A DNA stretch of 64,000 nt from Macrococcus armenti (GTDB lineage Bacteria > Bacillota > Bacilli > Staphylococcales > Staphylococcaceae), in contig NZ_CP083608.1 of NCBI RefSeq assembly GCF_020097135.1, forward strand, positions 496,001 to 560,000, in the 5' to 3' direction. Positions 25,665-34,004 of the stretch are shown piece after piece (position 1 is the stretch's first letter; every line of letters starts with the position of its first letter). Position numbers and translations under genes: made by a program. The notes beneath the pieces are model-generated. The model made no database searches. It was not told the DNA's origin and saw only the letters and a list, made by a program, of their open reading frames with translations.

Positions 25665-27732
25665 ATTAAATAACCAGGTGACGAAGCGTCGAGAAGACGG
25701 TTTTTTTGATATTGAGAAAGACCAGGAAGCACTTAAAGTTTACTTAGAAGAAATTAAGGACAAGACGATAACATTTGATTCTCCTATCGCACGACTTAAG
25801 TATCTTGTTGAACAGGATTTTTACTATGATTTATTCAAGGAATATAGTGAAGATGATTTGAATACGATTATCAACTTTGCAGAAAGCATTCCTTTTAATT
25901 TTGCAAGTTACATGTCAGCAAGTAAATTCTTCAAAGATTATGCACTAAAGACAAATGATAAACAGCAGTATTTAGAAGATTATAAACAACACGTTATTAT
26001 TGTAAGTTTATATTTAGCTAAAGGTGACGTTGAAAAAGCTAAGCAATTAATTTCAGCGATGATCGAACAGCGTTACCAACCTGCAACACCAACATTTTTA
26101 AACGCAGGTCGCGCAAGACGTGGCGAACTCGTTTCTTGTTTCCTACTGGAAGTAGATGATAGTTTGAATTCTATTAACTATATTGATTCAACTGCAAAGC
26201 AATTATCAAAAATTGGCGGTGGAGTTGCGATTAACTTATCTAAGTTACGTGCACGTGGTGAAGCAATTAAAGGCATTAAAGGTGTTGCTAAAGGAGTATT
26301 ACCTGTAGCAAAAGCACTTGAAGGTGGATTCAGTTATGCAGATCAGCTTGGACAACGTCCAGGTGCAGGGGCTGTTTACTTAAACATTTTCCACTATGAT
26401 GTGCTGGAGTTTTTAGATACTAAGAAAGTTAATGCTGATGAAGATTTACGTTTATCTACGATTTCAACTGGATTAATCGTACCGAGCAAGTTCTTTGATC
26501 TTGCTAAGGAAGGTAAAGACTTCTTTATGTTTGCACCTCATACAGTAGAAAGAGAATATGGTATTACGTTAGATGACTTAAATATTGATGAGATGTATGA
26601 CGAGCTTGTACAAAATCCGAATATTATGAAGAAATCTAAAGATGCGCGTGAAATGTTAAACTTGATCGCACAAACACAACTTCAATCAGGATATCCATAC
26701 TTAATGTTTAAAGATAATGCGAATAAAGTACATGCAAATTCTAATATTGGTCAAATTAAAATGAGTAACTTATGTACGGAAATATTCCAGTTACAAGAAA
26801 CTTCAATCATTAATGATTATGGTACAGATGATGAAATTAAACGCGATATTTCATGTAACTTAGGCTCGCTGAATATTGTAAATGTAATGGAATCTAAGAA
26901 GTTTAAAGACTCTGTTCATATTGGAATGGATGCGCTCACTACTGTTAGTGATGAAGCGGATATTAAAAATGCACCAGGTGTCGCGAAAGCGAACCGTGAG
27001 TTACATTCGGTTGGTTTAGGGGTTATGAACCTGCATGGCTATTTAGCTAAAAACCAAATCGGTTATGAATCAGAGGAAGCGAAAGAGTTTGCAGCAACAT
27101 TCTTTATGATGCTGAACTTCTATTCGTTACAACGTTCTATGGAAATTGCAATGGAACGTAACGAAACGTTTGCTGACTTTGAAAAATCAGATTATGCATC
27201 TGGTAAGTATTTTGATAAATACGTTGCAACAGACTTCCGTCCGAAATCTGACAAAGTAACTGCATTATTTGAAGGCATCGATATGCCATCTCCACAAGAT
27301 TGGGCAGACTTAAAGGATAAAGTAATGAAGAACGGTTTATTCCATGCATATCGTTTAGCGATTGCGCCAACACAAAGCATTTCGTATGTACAAAATGCAA
27401 CGAGTTCTGTAATGCCGATTGTTGATCAAATTGAGCGTAGAACATATGGTAATGCTGAAACATTCTATCCGATGCCATTCTTATCGCCTGAGACGATGTG
27501 GTTCTACAAGTCAGCATTTAATACGGATCAAATGAAGTTGATTGATCTAATTGCAACGATTCAGGAACATGTGGATCAGGGAATCAGTACGATTTTATTT
27601 GTAAATAGTGATATATCTACGAGAGAGCTTGCAAGACTTTATGTTTATGCGCATCATAAAGGATTAAAGTCACTTTATTACACAAGAAATAAATTACTAA
27701 GTGTTGAAGAATGTACAAGCTGTGCAATTTAA
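25627..27732 (+). CDS. nrdE: class Ib ribonucleotide reductase large subunit NrdE
   Basis: A 701-residue catalytic subunit reducing ribonucleoside diphosphates. Active-site cysteines are in GELVSCFLLEVDD and RDISCNLGSLN, the radical cysteine with catalytic Asn/Glu in MSNLCTEIFQ, and the C-terminal redox pair in VEECTSCAI. It lacks the N-terminal ATP-cone, as class Ib enzymes do. It starts with GTG at 25627, after AAGGA, within nrdI; the start aligns with the S. aureus protein. A hairpin separates it from nrdF. Confidence 0.96.
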   Translation: MKIAQEKQYNHIELNNQVTKRREDGFFDIEKDQEALKVYLEEIKDKTITFDSPIARLKYLVEQDFYYDLFKEYSEDDLNTIINFAESIPFNFASYMSASKFFKDYALKTNDKQQYLEDYKQHVIIVSLYLAKGDVEKAKQLISAMIEQRYQPATPTFLNAGRARRGELVSCFLLEVDDSLNSINYIDSTAKQLSKIGGGVAINLSKLRARGEAIKGIKGVAKGVLPVAKALEGGFSYADQLGQRPGAGAVYLNIFHYDVLEFLDTKKVNADEDLRLSTISTGLIVPSKFFDLAKEGKDFFMFAPHTVEREYGITLDDLNIDEMYDELVQNPNIMKKSKDAREMLNLIAQTQLQSGYPYLMFKDNANKVHANSNIGQIKMSNLCTEIFQLQETSIINDYGTDDEIKRDISCNLGSLNIVNVMESKKFKDSVHIGMDALTTVSDEADIKNAPGVAKANRELHSVGLGVMNLHGYLAKNQIGYESEEAKEFAATFFMMLNFYSLQRSMEIAMERNETFADFEKSDYASGKYFDKYVATDFRPKSDKVTALFEGIDMPSPQDWADLKDKVMKNGLFHAYRLAIAPTQSISYVQNATSSVMPIVDQIERRTYGNAETFYPMPFLSPETMWFYKSAFNTDQMKLIDLIATIQEHVDQGISTILFVNSDISTRELARLYVYAHHKGLKSLYYTRNKLLSVEECTSCAI

Positions 27733-27738
27733 TCAATA

Positions 27739-27764
27739 TTAAAGGCTGAGAAATCAGCCTTTAA
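27739..27764 (+). other. intercistronic hairpin between nrdE and nrdF
   Basis: TTAAAGGCTGA and TCAGCCTTTAA form an 11-bp stem with a GAAA tetraloop. It lacks a proper T tract, so it is more likely an RNA-stabilising or leaky element than a full terminator. Confidence 0.6.
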
Positions 27765-27795
27765 AATATGTATAACAATAAAAAGGACTGAAATT

Positions 27796-28764
27796 ATGAT
27801 AGCTGTAAACTGGAATACACAAGAAGATATGACGAATATGTTCTGGAGACAGAACATCTCACAAATGTGGGTAGAATCCGAATTTAAAGTATCAAAAGAT
27901 ATCGCAAGCTGGAAAGAGTTAACTGATGATGAGAAGTTTACATTTAATCATGCGCTTGCAGGACTTACTGGATTAGACACGCATCAGGCAGACGATGGTA
28001 TGCCACTTATTGGATTACATACGAAAGATTTAAGAAAGAAAGCTGTATATTCATTTATGGGTATGATGGAGCAAATTCATGCGAAAAGTTATTCACATAT
28101 ATTTACAACGTTACTACCATCTTCAGAAACGAATGACTTATTGGATAACTGGGTTGTTAATGAGCCACATTTAAAATTCAAATCAGAAAAAATCGTATCA
28201 AGATATCATAAGTTGTGGGACAAAGATGCATCTATTTATGATCAGTATATGGCGCGTGTTGCAAGTGTATTTTTAGAAACATTCTTATTCTACAGTGGAT
28301 TTTATTATCCACTTTATTTAGCTGGACAAGGCAGAATGACGACGAGTGGAGAAATTATCCGTAAAATTTTACTGGATGAATCGATTCACGGAGTATTTAC
28401 TGGATTGGATGCACAAAGTTTACGTAATGAGATGACAGAAGATGAGAAAATTCGAGCAGATAAAGAAATGTATGACTTACTGAAAGAACTATATGCAAAT
28501 GAAGAAAGATATACAAAGATGTTATATGATCGTGTAGGATTAACTGAAGATGTGCTCAACTACGTTCAGTATAATGGTAATAAAGCATTAGCCAATTTAG
28601 GGTTTGAACCATACTTCGAAGAAAAAGGATTTAACCCGATTATTGAGAATGCACTGAACACATCAACGAAAAACCATGACTTCTTCAGCGTTAAAGGTGA
28701 CGGTTACGTTATCGCATTAAATGTAGAACCGTTAACGGACGAAGACTTCCAGTTTGAATCTTAA
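27796..28764 (+). CDS. nrdF: class Ib ribonucleotide reductase small subunit NrdF
   Basis: A 322-residue ferritin-fold subunit carrying the dimanganese (or diiron) tyrosyl radical. Metal ligands are seen in LTGLDTHQAD, EQIHAKSYSHIF (also with the radical tyrosine) and LLDESIHGVFTG; the C-terminal peptide ending NVEPLTDEDFQF is the tail that docks to NrdE. AAAGGACTG precedes the ATG. Last gene of nrdIEF; a strong terminator follows. It works with NrdI and NrdE in the cytosol to supply deoxynucleotides. Confidence 0.96.
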   Translation: MIAVNWNTQEDMTNMFWRQNISQMWVESEFKVSKDIASWKELTDDEKFTFNHALAGLTGLDTHQADDGMPLIGLHTKDLRKKAVYSFMGMMEQIHAKSYSHIFTTLLPSSETNDLLDNWVVNEPHLKFKSEKIVSRYHKLWDKDASIYDQYMARVASVFLETFLFYSGFYYPLYLAGQGRMTTSGEIIRKILLDESIHGVFTGLDAQSLRNEMTEDEKIRADKEMYDLLKELYANEERYTKMLYDRVGLTEDVLNYVQYNGNKALANLGFEPYFEEKGFNPIIENALNTSTKNHDFFSVKGDGYVIALNVEPLTDEDFQFES

Positions 28765-28772
28765 TATTTGAC

Positions 28773-28805
28773 GAGCTTGTGACAAATGTCGCGAGCTCTT
28801 TTTAA
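28773..28805 (+). terminator. terminator after nrdF
   Basis: GAGCTTGTGAC and GTCGCGAGCTC pair over 11 bp (two G-T pairs) around AAAT, followed by TTTTT. Confidence 0.85.
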
Positions 28806-28891
28806 TTACAGTATTTGTCACAAATTGGACATTGATAGAAATTTATAAAACAGACATAATTGTAAGCGTATAATTATTGAGGAGGAACATT

Positions 28892-29641
28892 ATGAGCACA
28901 AAAAAACTATTGATGATTGGGTTATGTACGGTTGCATTAGCAGCATGTGGCAAAGAAGAAACAAAAGAAGGGCAAGAAGGACATGAAAATCATGCAACAA
29001 CGTCAGATGAGAAAGTGCAGAAATTAACAGTCGATTTAACTGTACCCGAACATGTAGAGAAGGGGAAGGCAGTAGAAATTAAAGCGCTCGTGAAACATGG
29101 AAAAGAAAAAGTAAATGATGCAGATGAAGTAATGTTTGAAGTAATTAAAGATGGCGATACTAAAAATTCTGTTAAAGAAAAAGTAAAAGAAGCGAAAGAT
29201 GGCGTTTACACGTTTACATATACATTTAAAGAAGATGGCACTTATAACATTATTAGTCATGTAACAGCATTTAACCAGCATACTATGCCGAATAAAGAAA
29301 TAACGATTGGTGAAGCTGCTCACGAGCATAGCCACCACGAACATCATCAAGCAGGTATGATTCATATAATGGATATTAAAGCAGAGAAAGATAAAGAAAC
29401 GACATTAATGATGCATGTAATGGATGAACATGGTAAACCACTTTCAGACGCTTCAGTGAAGAGATATGAAGTGAAAACACCATCAGGTAAAACAGAATGG
29501 ATAGATCTGAAAGAAAGTAAATCAGGAGAATACGAAACGAAATTTACATTTAGTGAGACAGGTAAATATACAGTAACTGCTCATGCAGAGAAAAAACCAG
29601 ATTTTCATGTACATGAAGAAACTTCATTTGAAATTAAATAA
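28892..29641 (+). CDS. lipoprotein with two YtkA-like domains
   Basis: A 249-residue secreted lipoprotein. The signal peptide MSTKKLLMIGLCTVALAACG ends in an LAAC lipobox. Two similar beta-sandwich segments follow (about 40-125 and 150-248), each with the DGVYTFTYTFKEDGTY / SGEYETKFTFSETGKY motif of YtkA-like domains, separated by a histidine-rich stretch EHSHHEHHQ that may bind metal. The role of this family is unknown; it is often linked to metal or respiratory biogenesis. The ATG at 28892 follows GAGGAGG. Transcribed alone, convergent to murB; in S. aureus the iron transporter sst genes occupy this place, as I recall. Confidence 0.85.
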   Translation: MSTKKLLMIGLCTVALAACGKEETKEGQEGHENHATTSDEKVQKLTVDLTVPEHVEKGKAVEIKALVKHGKEKVNDADEVMFEVIKDGDTKNSVKEKVKEAKDGVYTFTYTFKEDGTYNIISHVTAFNQHTMPNKEITIGEAAHEHSHHEHHQAGMIHIMDIKAEKDKETTLMMHVMDEHGKPLSDASVKRYEVKTPSGKTEWIDLKESKSGEYETKFTFSETGKYTVTAHAEKKPDFHVHEETSFEIK

Positions 29642-29674
29642 AAACGATTGTCCGTATTCTGGACAATCGTTTTT
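29641..29674. terminator. bidirectional terminator between the YtkA-like lipoprotein gene and murB
   Basis: AAAACGATTGTCC and GGACAATCGTTTT form a perfect 13-bp stem with A and T tracts on both sides. Confidence 0.9.
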
Positions 29675-30593
29675 ATTGTTCTGAAGGTTCACCGATTACT
29701 CTTACTTCTGGTTCAAGCTCTATCCCAGATGATTCAAATACAGTTTTTTGAATATGTGCAATCATCAGTTCGTAGTCTGTTGCTGTACCGTTATTAATAT
29801 TAACGATAAATCCAGCATGTTTCTCAGATACTTGAACGCCACCGATTATATGCCCCTGAAGACCGGCGTCCTGAATAAGTTTTCCGGCGAAGTAGCCAGG
29901 TGGACGTCTGAATACACTCCCACAAGAAGGATATTCAAGCGGTTGTTTCGTTTCGCGGCGTTCTGTTAATACATCCATTTGAGACTGAATCGTACTTAAG
30001 TCACCTTGTTGTAATTTAAATGTTGCCTCAAGTACGACATATTGTTCCTGCTGTATAATACTCGTTCTATAATCCAGTGCCAGATCTTCTTTCGTTAGCG
30101 TCATCATTTCACCTTCATGATTAATGACTTTTGCATTGACGATTACGTCCTTTACTTCTCCACCATACGCACCTGCGTTCATATAGACAGCTCCACCGAC
30201 AGATCCAGGGATACCACAGGCAAATTCAAGACCGGTTAAGTGATAGTCACGTGCAGTACGACTGACTTCGATAATCGCAGCACCACTACCTGCAGTTATC
30301 GTATCATGATTAACCTCAATTTTAGTAACGCCAAGTAGACTAATGACTATACCTCTAATGCCACCATCTCTAATGATAATATTTGAACCATTTCCTAAAA
30401 ACGTTACAGGCAAATTATTTTGTTTTGCAACACGTAATACATGCTGTACTTCATTATCACTCGTAGGCGTAATATAAATATCGGCGTTTCCACCTGTTTT
30501 AGTATACGTGTATTTTTTTAGCGGTTCATTTATTTTTATATGTTCAGGCTGAATCGTTACCTTCAGCTGCTCAACAACATTGTTTAATTCCAT
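29673..30593 (-). CDS. murB: UDP-N-acetylenolpyruvoylglucosamine reductase MurB
   Basis: A 306-residue FAD enzyme making UDP-N-acetylmuramic acid, the second committed step of peptidoglycan synthesis. FAD-binding motifs [24 protein letters not shown] and [20 protein letters not shown] are present; the catalytic serine is in [10 protein letters not shown] and the glutamate near the end (LEPEVRVIG), as in type IIb MurB without the extra loop. I chose the ATG at 30593 (MELNNVVEQ), with AAAGGG 11 bases before it; upstream ATGs lack an initiation site. It lies 55 bases after the GrpB-like gene on the same strand. Confidence 0.96.
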   Translation of the reverse strand: MELNNVVEQLKVTIQPEHIKINEPLKKYTYTKTGGNADIYITPTSDNEVQHVLRVAKQNNLPVTFLGNGSNIIIRDGGIRGIVISLLGVTKIEVNHDTITAGSGAAIIEVSRTARDYHLTGLEFACGIPGSVGGAVYMNAGAYGGEVKDVIVNAKVINHEGEMMTLTKEDLALDYRTSIIQQEQYVVLEATFKLQQGDLSTIQSQMDVLTERRETKQPLEYPSCGSVFRRPPGYFAGKLIQDAGLQGHIIGGVQVSEKHAGFIVNINNGTATDYELMIAHIQKTVFESSGIELEPEVRVIGEPSEQ

Positions 30594-30647
30594 AATTGTT
30601 CGCCCTTTCATTGAATTCAATCACCATTATAGCAAACGAAGGTACAA

Positions 30648-31145
30648 TTATACAGAAAGAGATTTACGAAACCATGACGATTTTTCATCTTCATACTGTT
30701 TTAATGTTAAACTTTCATTTAAATTTTGTTTGAATTGATTATATAGTATCGTGTTTTTAGAGATTAATGCATGTCCATCTAAATAGTCACGCGCTTTTTT
30801 ACTATTTTGTTCAACGATGTGCAGACGGATGCGTTCATTCAATGTTTTTAAACTATCAAACTCTGCAAATACGCATTTCTTTTTATAAGGGTGATGCAGG
30901 CGATAGAATCCGAGTAAGTTCAGACGTTTTTCATCCAGTGTCGTAATTTCATGCAGTCGATTTACGATAACGAGTATGTCTATAATACCTGAAGTATATG
31001 CAGCTTCTATAGCAGTTGAACCGATATGATATGTTCTGATTACTGGTGTATCAAGCAAATTCAGTAATTTTTGATTAATTTGTTCATATCTTTCCTTATA
31101 ATATTGTGTATTTTCATTTAATAAATTTTGCGGTCTGTTTTTCAT
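30648..31145 (-). CDS. GrpB family nucleotidyltransferase-like protein
   Basis: A 165-residue protein with the GrpB hallmark YHIGSTAIEAAYTSGIIDILVIV (usual HIGSTAIPGL.AKPIIDI) and the R..LHIVE motif. GrpB proteins share the nucleotidyltransferase fold; their activity is not known. AAAGGA precedes the ATG at 31145. The gene lies directly upstream of murB on the same strand and probably shares its transcript. Divergently oriented from the EMYY-type lipoprotein gene. Confidence 0.85.
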   Translation of the reverse strand: MKNRPQNLLNENTQYYKERYEQINQKLLNLLDTPVIRTYHIGSTAIEAAYTSGIIDILVIVNRLHEITTLDEKRLNLLGFYRLHHPYKKKCVFAEFDSLKTLNERIRLHIVEQNSKKARDYLDGHALISKNTILYNQFKQNLNESLTLKQYEDEKSSWFRKSLSV

Positions 31146-31234
31146 TTATAGTATCCTTTCATAAGTCAAAAAATAAATCATGTTTTCATTCAGCGTAATT
31201 TTAGGTATAATAATGATATCTAAGGAGAGCCGAT

Positions 31235-32134
31235 ATGAACAAAAATAATATATTTATATATTTAATAATGAGTATATCAGTAATTCTTGCATCATGTGGT
31301 AATAAAGTAAGTGCTGATATAAATGATTATAATGCTCAGATGCAGGATGTACAATCAGAAGAAAAGAAGCTCGTTAACGAAATAGATAAATTAGGGTTGG
31401 ATAAAGCAGATCAACTGTTAGGTGCTGAAGTTACAGAAGAAAAGAAAAAGAAACTGAAGTCCATAGAACAGTCAATTGAAAAGAAAATTAAACCGCAATT
31501 AGAGACGTATGAAAAAAAAGTTAAAAAGGTAAAACCTGAAACTTCAGAAGTTCAGGAAGTTCATAATATTTATAAACAAAACTTGAACAAAAAAAAGCAG
31601 TTCATCAAAGATCTGGATCAATACATGAAGTTGTTTAATCAATCAATAGTATCTAATGAAAAGATACTTAAATATACTGAAGTATTTGAAAAGAATAAAT
31701 CTTTAAGTGAGAGGTATGCAGGTAAAGTTGGCAATAATCAAAAAGCTATTAAAGAGTTTGAAGCGTTGAATAAAGTGATTCGAGAAAATAGCGATGCTTT
31801 AAAGGAAAAGATAGAGTATCTCTCAAGTGATAAACCAGTAAAAGCAAAGCAACAATATATTGAAAAATCTTTAATACCGTTTATTCAATCTAATGTAGAT
31901 AAACTGAATCGTACGAAAATTACAGATAAAAATGTAACTGCTGTGAGGCAGGCTACAATTGAAATATATTATAGTTTAATCAATTACTATAAAGAACGTA
32001 AAGTAGCGATGGATATTGAAGCGAAACTTCAGAATATGCCGATTCAGGATATATTACAAAATACTAAATATATACAGACGATAGATGAAAAGTATTACGA
32101 AGCGCTTAGAAAATTAGAAGAACAAAACAAATGA
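31235..32134 (+). CDS. EMYY-motif-type staphylococcal lipoprotein
   Basis: A 299-residue lipoprotein: a signal peptide ends in the lipobox LASC (residues 18-21), then a highly charged, almost wholly helical and probably coiled-coil body rich in Lys and Glu. The ATIEIYYSLINYYKERK stretch near residue 240 resembles the EMYY motif (here EIYY) of a staphylococcal lipoprotein family of unknown function. TAAGGAG precedes the ATG. It is convergent to a small membrane protein gene, and their 3' ends share a remarkable inverted repeat. Confidence 0.75.
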   Translation: MNKNNIFIYLIMSISVILASCGNKVSADINDYNAQMQDVQSEEKKLVNEIDKLGLDKADQLLGAEVTEEKKKKLKSIEQSIEKKIKPQLETYEKKVKKVKPETSEVQEVHNIYKQNLNKKKQFIKDLDQYMKLFNQSIVSNEKILKYTEVFEKNKSLSERYAGKVGNNQKAIKEFEALNKVIRENSDALKEKIEYLSSDKPVKAKQQYIEKSLIPFIQSNVDKLNRTKITDKNVTAVRQATIEIYYSLINYYKERKVAMDIEAKLQNMPIQDILQNTKYIQTIDEKYYEALRKLEEQNK

Positions 32135-32165
32135 TACCATTCGAGGTATCATTTGTTTTGTTCTT
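32118..32165. terminator. 21-bp perfect inverted repeat serving as shared terminator and encoding both C-termini
   Basis: Arms 32118-32138 and 32145-32165 are perfectly complementary over 21 bp around a 6-base loop. Both convergent genes end inside it, at 32134 and 32149, and each encodes a C-terminal EQNK. T-rich arms provide the T tracts in both directions. Confidence 0.85.
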
Positions 32166-32361
32166 GTTCTTTTTGATTTTTAGTGATTATAATATTTTTT
32201 GAAATCACTGTAATAACCCATACTAAAAAGGCTGCGATAATAATGAATGATAGTCCGCTATGGTTTTTAAAATCGATAACAAATAAAATAACGTAAATGA
32301 ATAAACATAGGTTAATTGTATCGATAAATGTCCAGCGTTTCATCGGAAAACGTTGATTCAT
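32149..32361 (-). CDS. small two-helix membrane protein of unknown function
   Basis: 70 residues, with helices near 15-32 and 37-55 and a charged tail ending NQKEQEQNK. I do not recognise the family. The start is the ATG at 32361 after GGAGGAGA; an upstream in-frame ATG overlaps that ribosome site. It is a single-gene unit convergent to the lipoprotein gene. Good initiation signal and membrane pattern support it as real. Confidence 0.7.
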   Translation of the reverse strand: MNQRFPMKRWTFIDTINLCLFIYVILFVIDFKNHSGLSFIIIAAFLVWVITVISKNIIITKNQKEQEQNK

Positions 32362-32505
32362 AATCTCCTCCAAAAAATTTATTTATTTTATTATATCATG
32401 ACTAATTACTAATTATAGGGGTATAAATAAAATTAAGCAGATTGCTAAAAATTTAGAAGCGTGATATATTTTATCTTTGAACACACAGATAGGTGGAAAA
32501 TTAAG

Positions 32506-32826
32506 ATGATGATAAAAATCAATACAATCGAACAGTTCGAAAATTTAATAGAAGAACAAACGAATGTATATTTATTGAAACATTCAGAGACTTGCCCGGT
32601 TTCTCTTAGTGCATATGATCAATTTGAAAACTTTATGTATGAAAGAGACATCAATGGATATTATTTAATTGTCCAGCAGGCAAGAGCGCTTTCAGATTAT
32701 ATTGCTGAGCAGACGAATGTAAAACATGAATCACCACAAGCATTTTATTTCACGAATAAAACAGTTAAATGGCATGATAGCCATCGAAACATTACAATTG
32801 CCAATCTTTCAAAAGCAGAAGAGTAA
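32506..32826 (+). CDS. brxC: bacilliredoxin BrxC/YtxJ-like monothiol protein
   Basis: A 106-residue thioredoxin-fold protein of the YtxJ (DUF2847) family. The single active cysteine is in HSETCPVS (residue 27), the TCPVS motif of YtxJ, which in Bacillus is proposed to remove bacillithiol from proteins. The cis-proline motif SPQAF follows near residue 82. AGGTGG precedes the ATG at 32506. It is followed by a terminator. Family call is good; the redox role is from family knowledge. Confidence 0.87.
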   Translation: MMIKINTIEQFENLIEEQTNVYLLKHSETCPVSLSAYDQFENFMYERDINGYYLIVQQARALSDYIAEQTNVKHESPQAFYFTNKTVKWHDSHRNITIANLSKAEE

Positions 32827-32853
32827 TATAATTTGATAAGTTGAATGAAGTAC

Positions 32854-32883
32854 ACTGGGACAACTAATTGTCCCAGTTTTATT
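32854..32883 (+). terminator. terminator after brxC
   Basis: ACTGGGACAA and TTGTCCCAGT form a perfect 10-bp stem with a 4-base loop, then TTTATTT. Confidence 0.85.
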
Positions 32884-32896
32884 TAGGAGGAGTACT

Positions 32897-33976
32897 ATGA
32901 AAATTTTAATCGCGATGGACACATTTTTTGATCGTTTATATTCACACCATGCGAATCAATATGTATATGATGGAATTCAGGATGAAAACACGAATGTTGT
33001 AATGGTACCACTCTTTGAAAGCCGTAAAAATATGATAGATGCATTGCTTTCATGGGAGCGTGGTACGAAATTTCATCGTACAGTTATGAATGGTCAACTG
33101 GAAGCAGAAGAAATTCAATTTGCGAGTGTAGAACAATCAACGATGCTTATAGATGCAGGTGAATTTCTAAACAGCACTAAGCCTGAAGGGACATCATCAT
33201 ACGGACTCGGACAATTAATATTAAATGGTATTGATATGGGGCATAAACATTTCATCGTCTCACTTGGAAATGTCACGGTATTTGACGCAGGGGCCGGTAT
33301 GCTACAAGCATTAGGTGCAAAATTTTACGACCGTGAACATAAAGTGATGAGCAGTTATATGCATCAAGGTCTGCTGAAACATGTTCGTTATGTTAACCTG
33401 GAAGATTTAGATGAACGATTGAAAGAAGTGACTTTTAAAATCGTTTCAGATAATGCATATCATAATTATGGTAAGAAAAGCCATATAGCGGCGCAGGATT
33501 ATTCATTTGAAGCGAAACAGCAACTTGATAATAGTATCTGGTATTTTCTTCAGCAACTAAAGGAATCGCAAATTGATTTTACGAAGTCTCCATACGGTGG
33601 CGATGGTGGTGCATTACGTACAATATTTGAACAGTGTTTTAATGCACAAGTTAGAACATCAGCTGAGTTAATATTTGAACGAACACATATTGAAACGTTG
33701 CTGAATGAGGCGGATCTTATTATTTATGGTGGCGGTAGCAAAGAAGAAACATCAGGCTCATTAATCGTACAGGAAATTAATAAAAGAGTTCATCCTGAGA
33801 AACGATATATTTATTTAACAGGTGGAAAGCAATATGTATCTCACCATATAAAAGACAGTGTTGTTACTTTGAATATTTATCCAGAATTCACTGAGCAAAC
33901 GGAAGATATACAAATTGGATTACAGTTACAACAAGCTGTGCAGAATGTATTAAACGTTATTAAAAAACCTGAATGA
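32897..33976 (+). CDS. glycerate kinase-like protein with a diverged active site
   Basis: 359 residues, about the length of type 1 glycerate kinases (GlxK/GarK). The segments DAGAGMLQALGAKFYD, NAYHNYGKKSHIAAQDY, SPYGGDGGALRT, ADLIIYGGGSKEETS and IYLTGG correspond in order to conserved family motifs (GGAGMLQALG, SDVxNPL, PGAGAAGG, TGEGRxDxQS). However, GIGGSATND is replaced by VSLGNVTVFD, SDV.NPL by SDNAYHNYG, and TGEGRID by YGGGSKEE, so normal catalysis is doubtful. AGGAGG precedes the ATG. Monocistronic and convergent to pepT. Confidence 0.7.
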   Translation: MKILIAMDTFFDRLYSHHANQYVYDGIQDENTNVVMVPLFESRKNMIDALLSWERGTKFHRTVMNGQLEAEEIQFASVEQSTMLIDAGEFLNSTKPEGTSSYGLGQLILNGIDMGHKHFIVSLGNVTVFDAGAGMLQALGAKFYDREHKVMSSYMHQGLLKHVRYVNLEDLDERLKEVTFKIVSDNAYHNYGKKSHIAAQDYSFEAKQQLDNSIWYFLQQLKESQIDFTKSPYGGDGGALRTIFEQCFNAQVRTSAELIFERTHIETLLNEADLIIYGGGSKEETSGSLIVQEINKRVHPEKRYIYLTGGKQYVSHHIKDSVVTLNIYPEFTEQTEDIQIGLQLQQAVQNVLNVIKKPE

Positions 33977-34003
33977 TTACTTATGTAATCATTCAGGTTT
34001 TTT
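33962..34003. terminator. bidirectional terminator between glycerate kinase-like gene and pepT
   Basis: CCTGAATGATTAC and GTAATCATTCAGG form a perfect 13-bp stem around TTAT, flanked by A6 and T6. Confidence 0.93.
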
Positions 34004-34004
34004 A

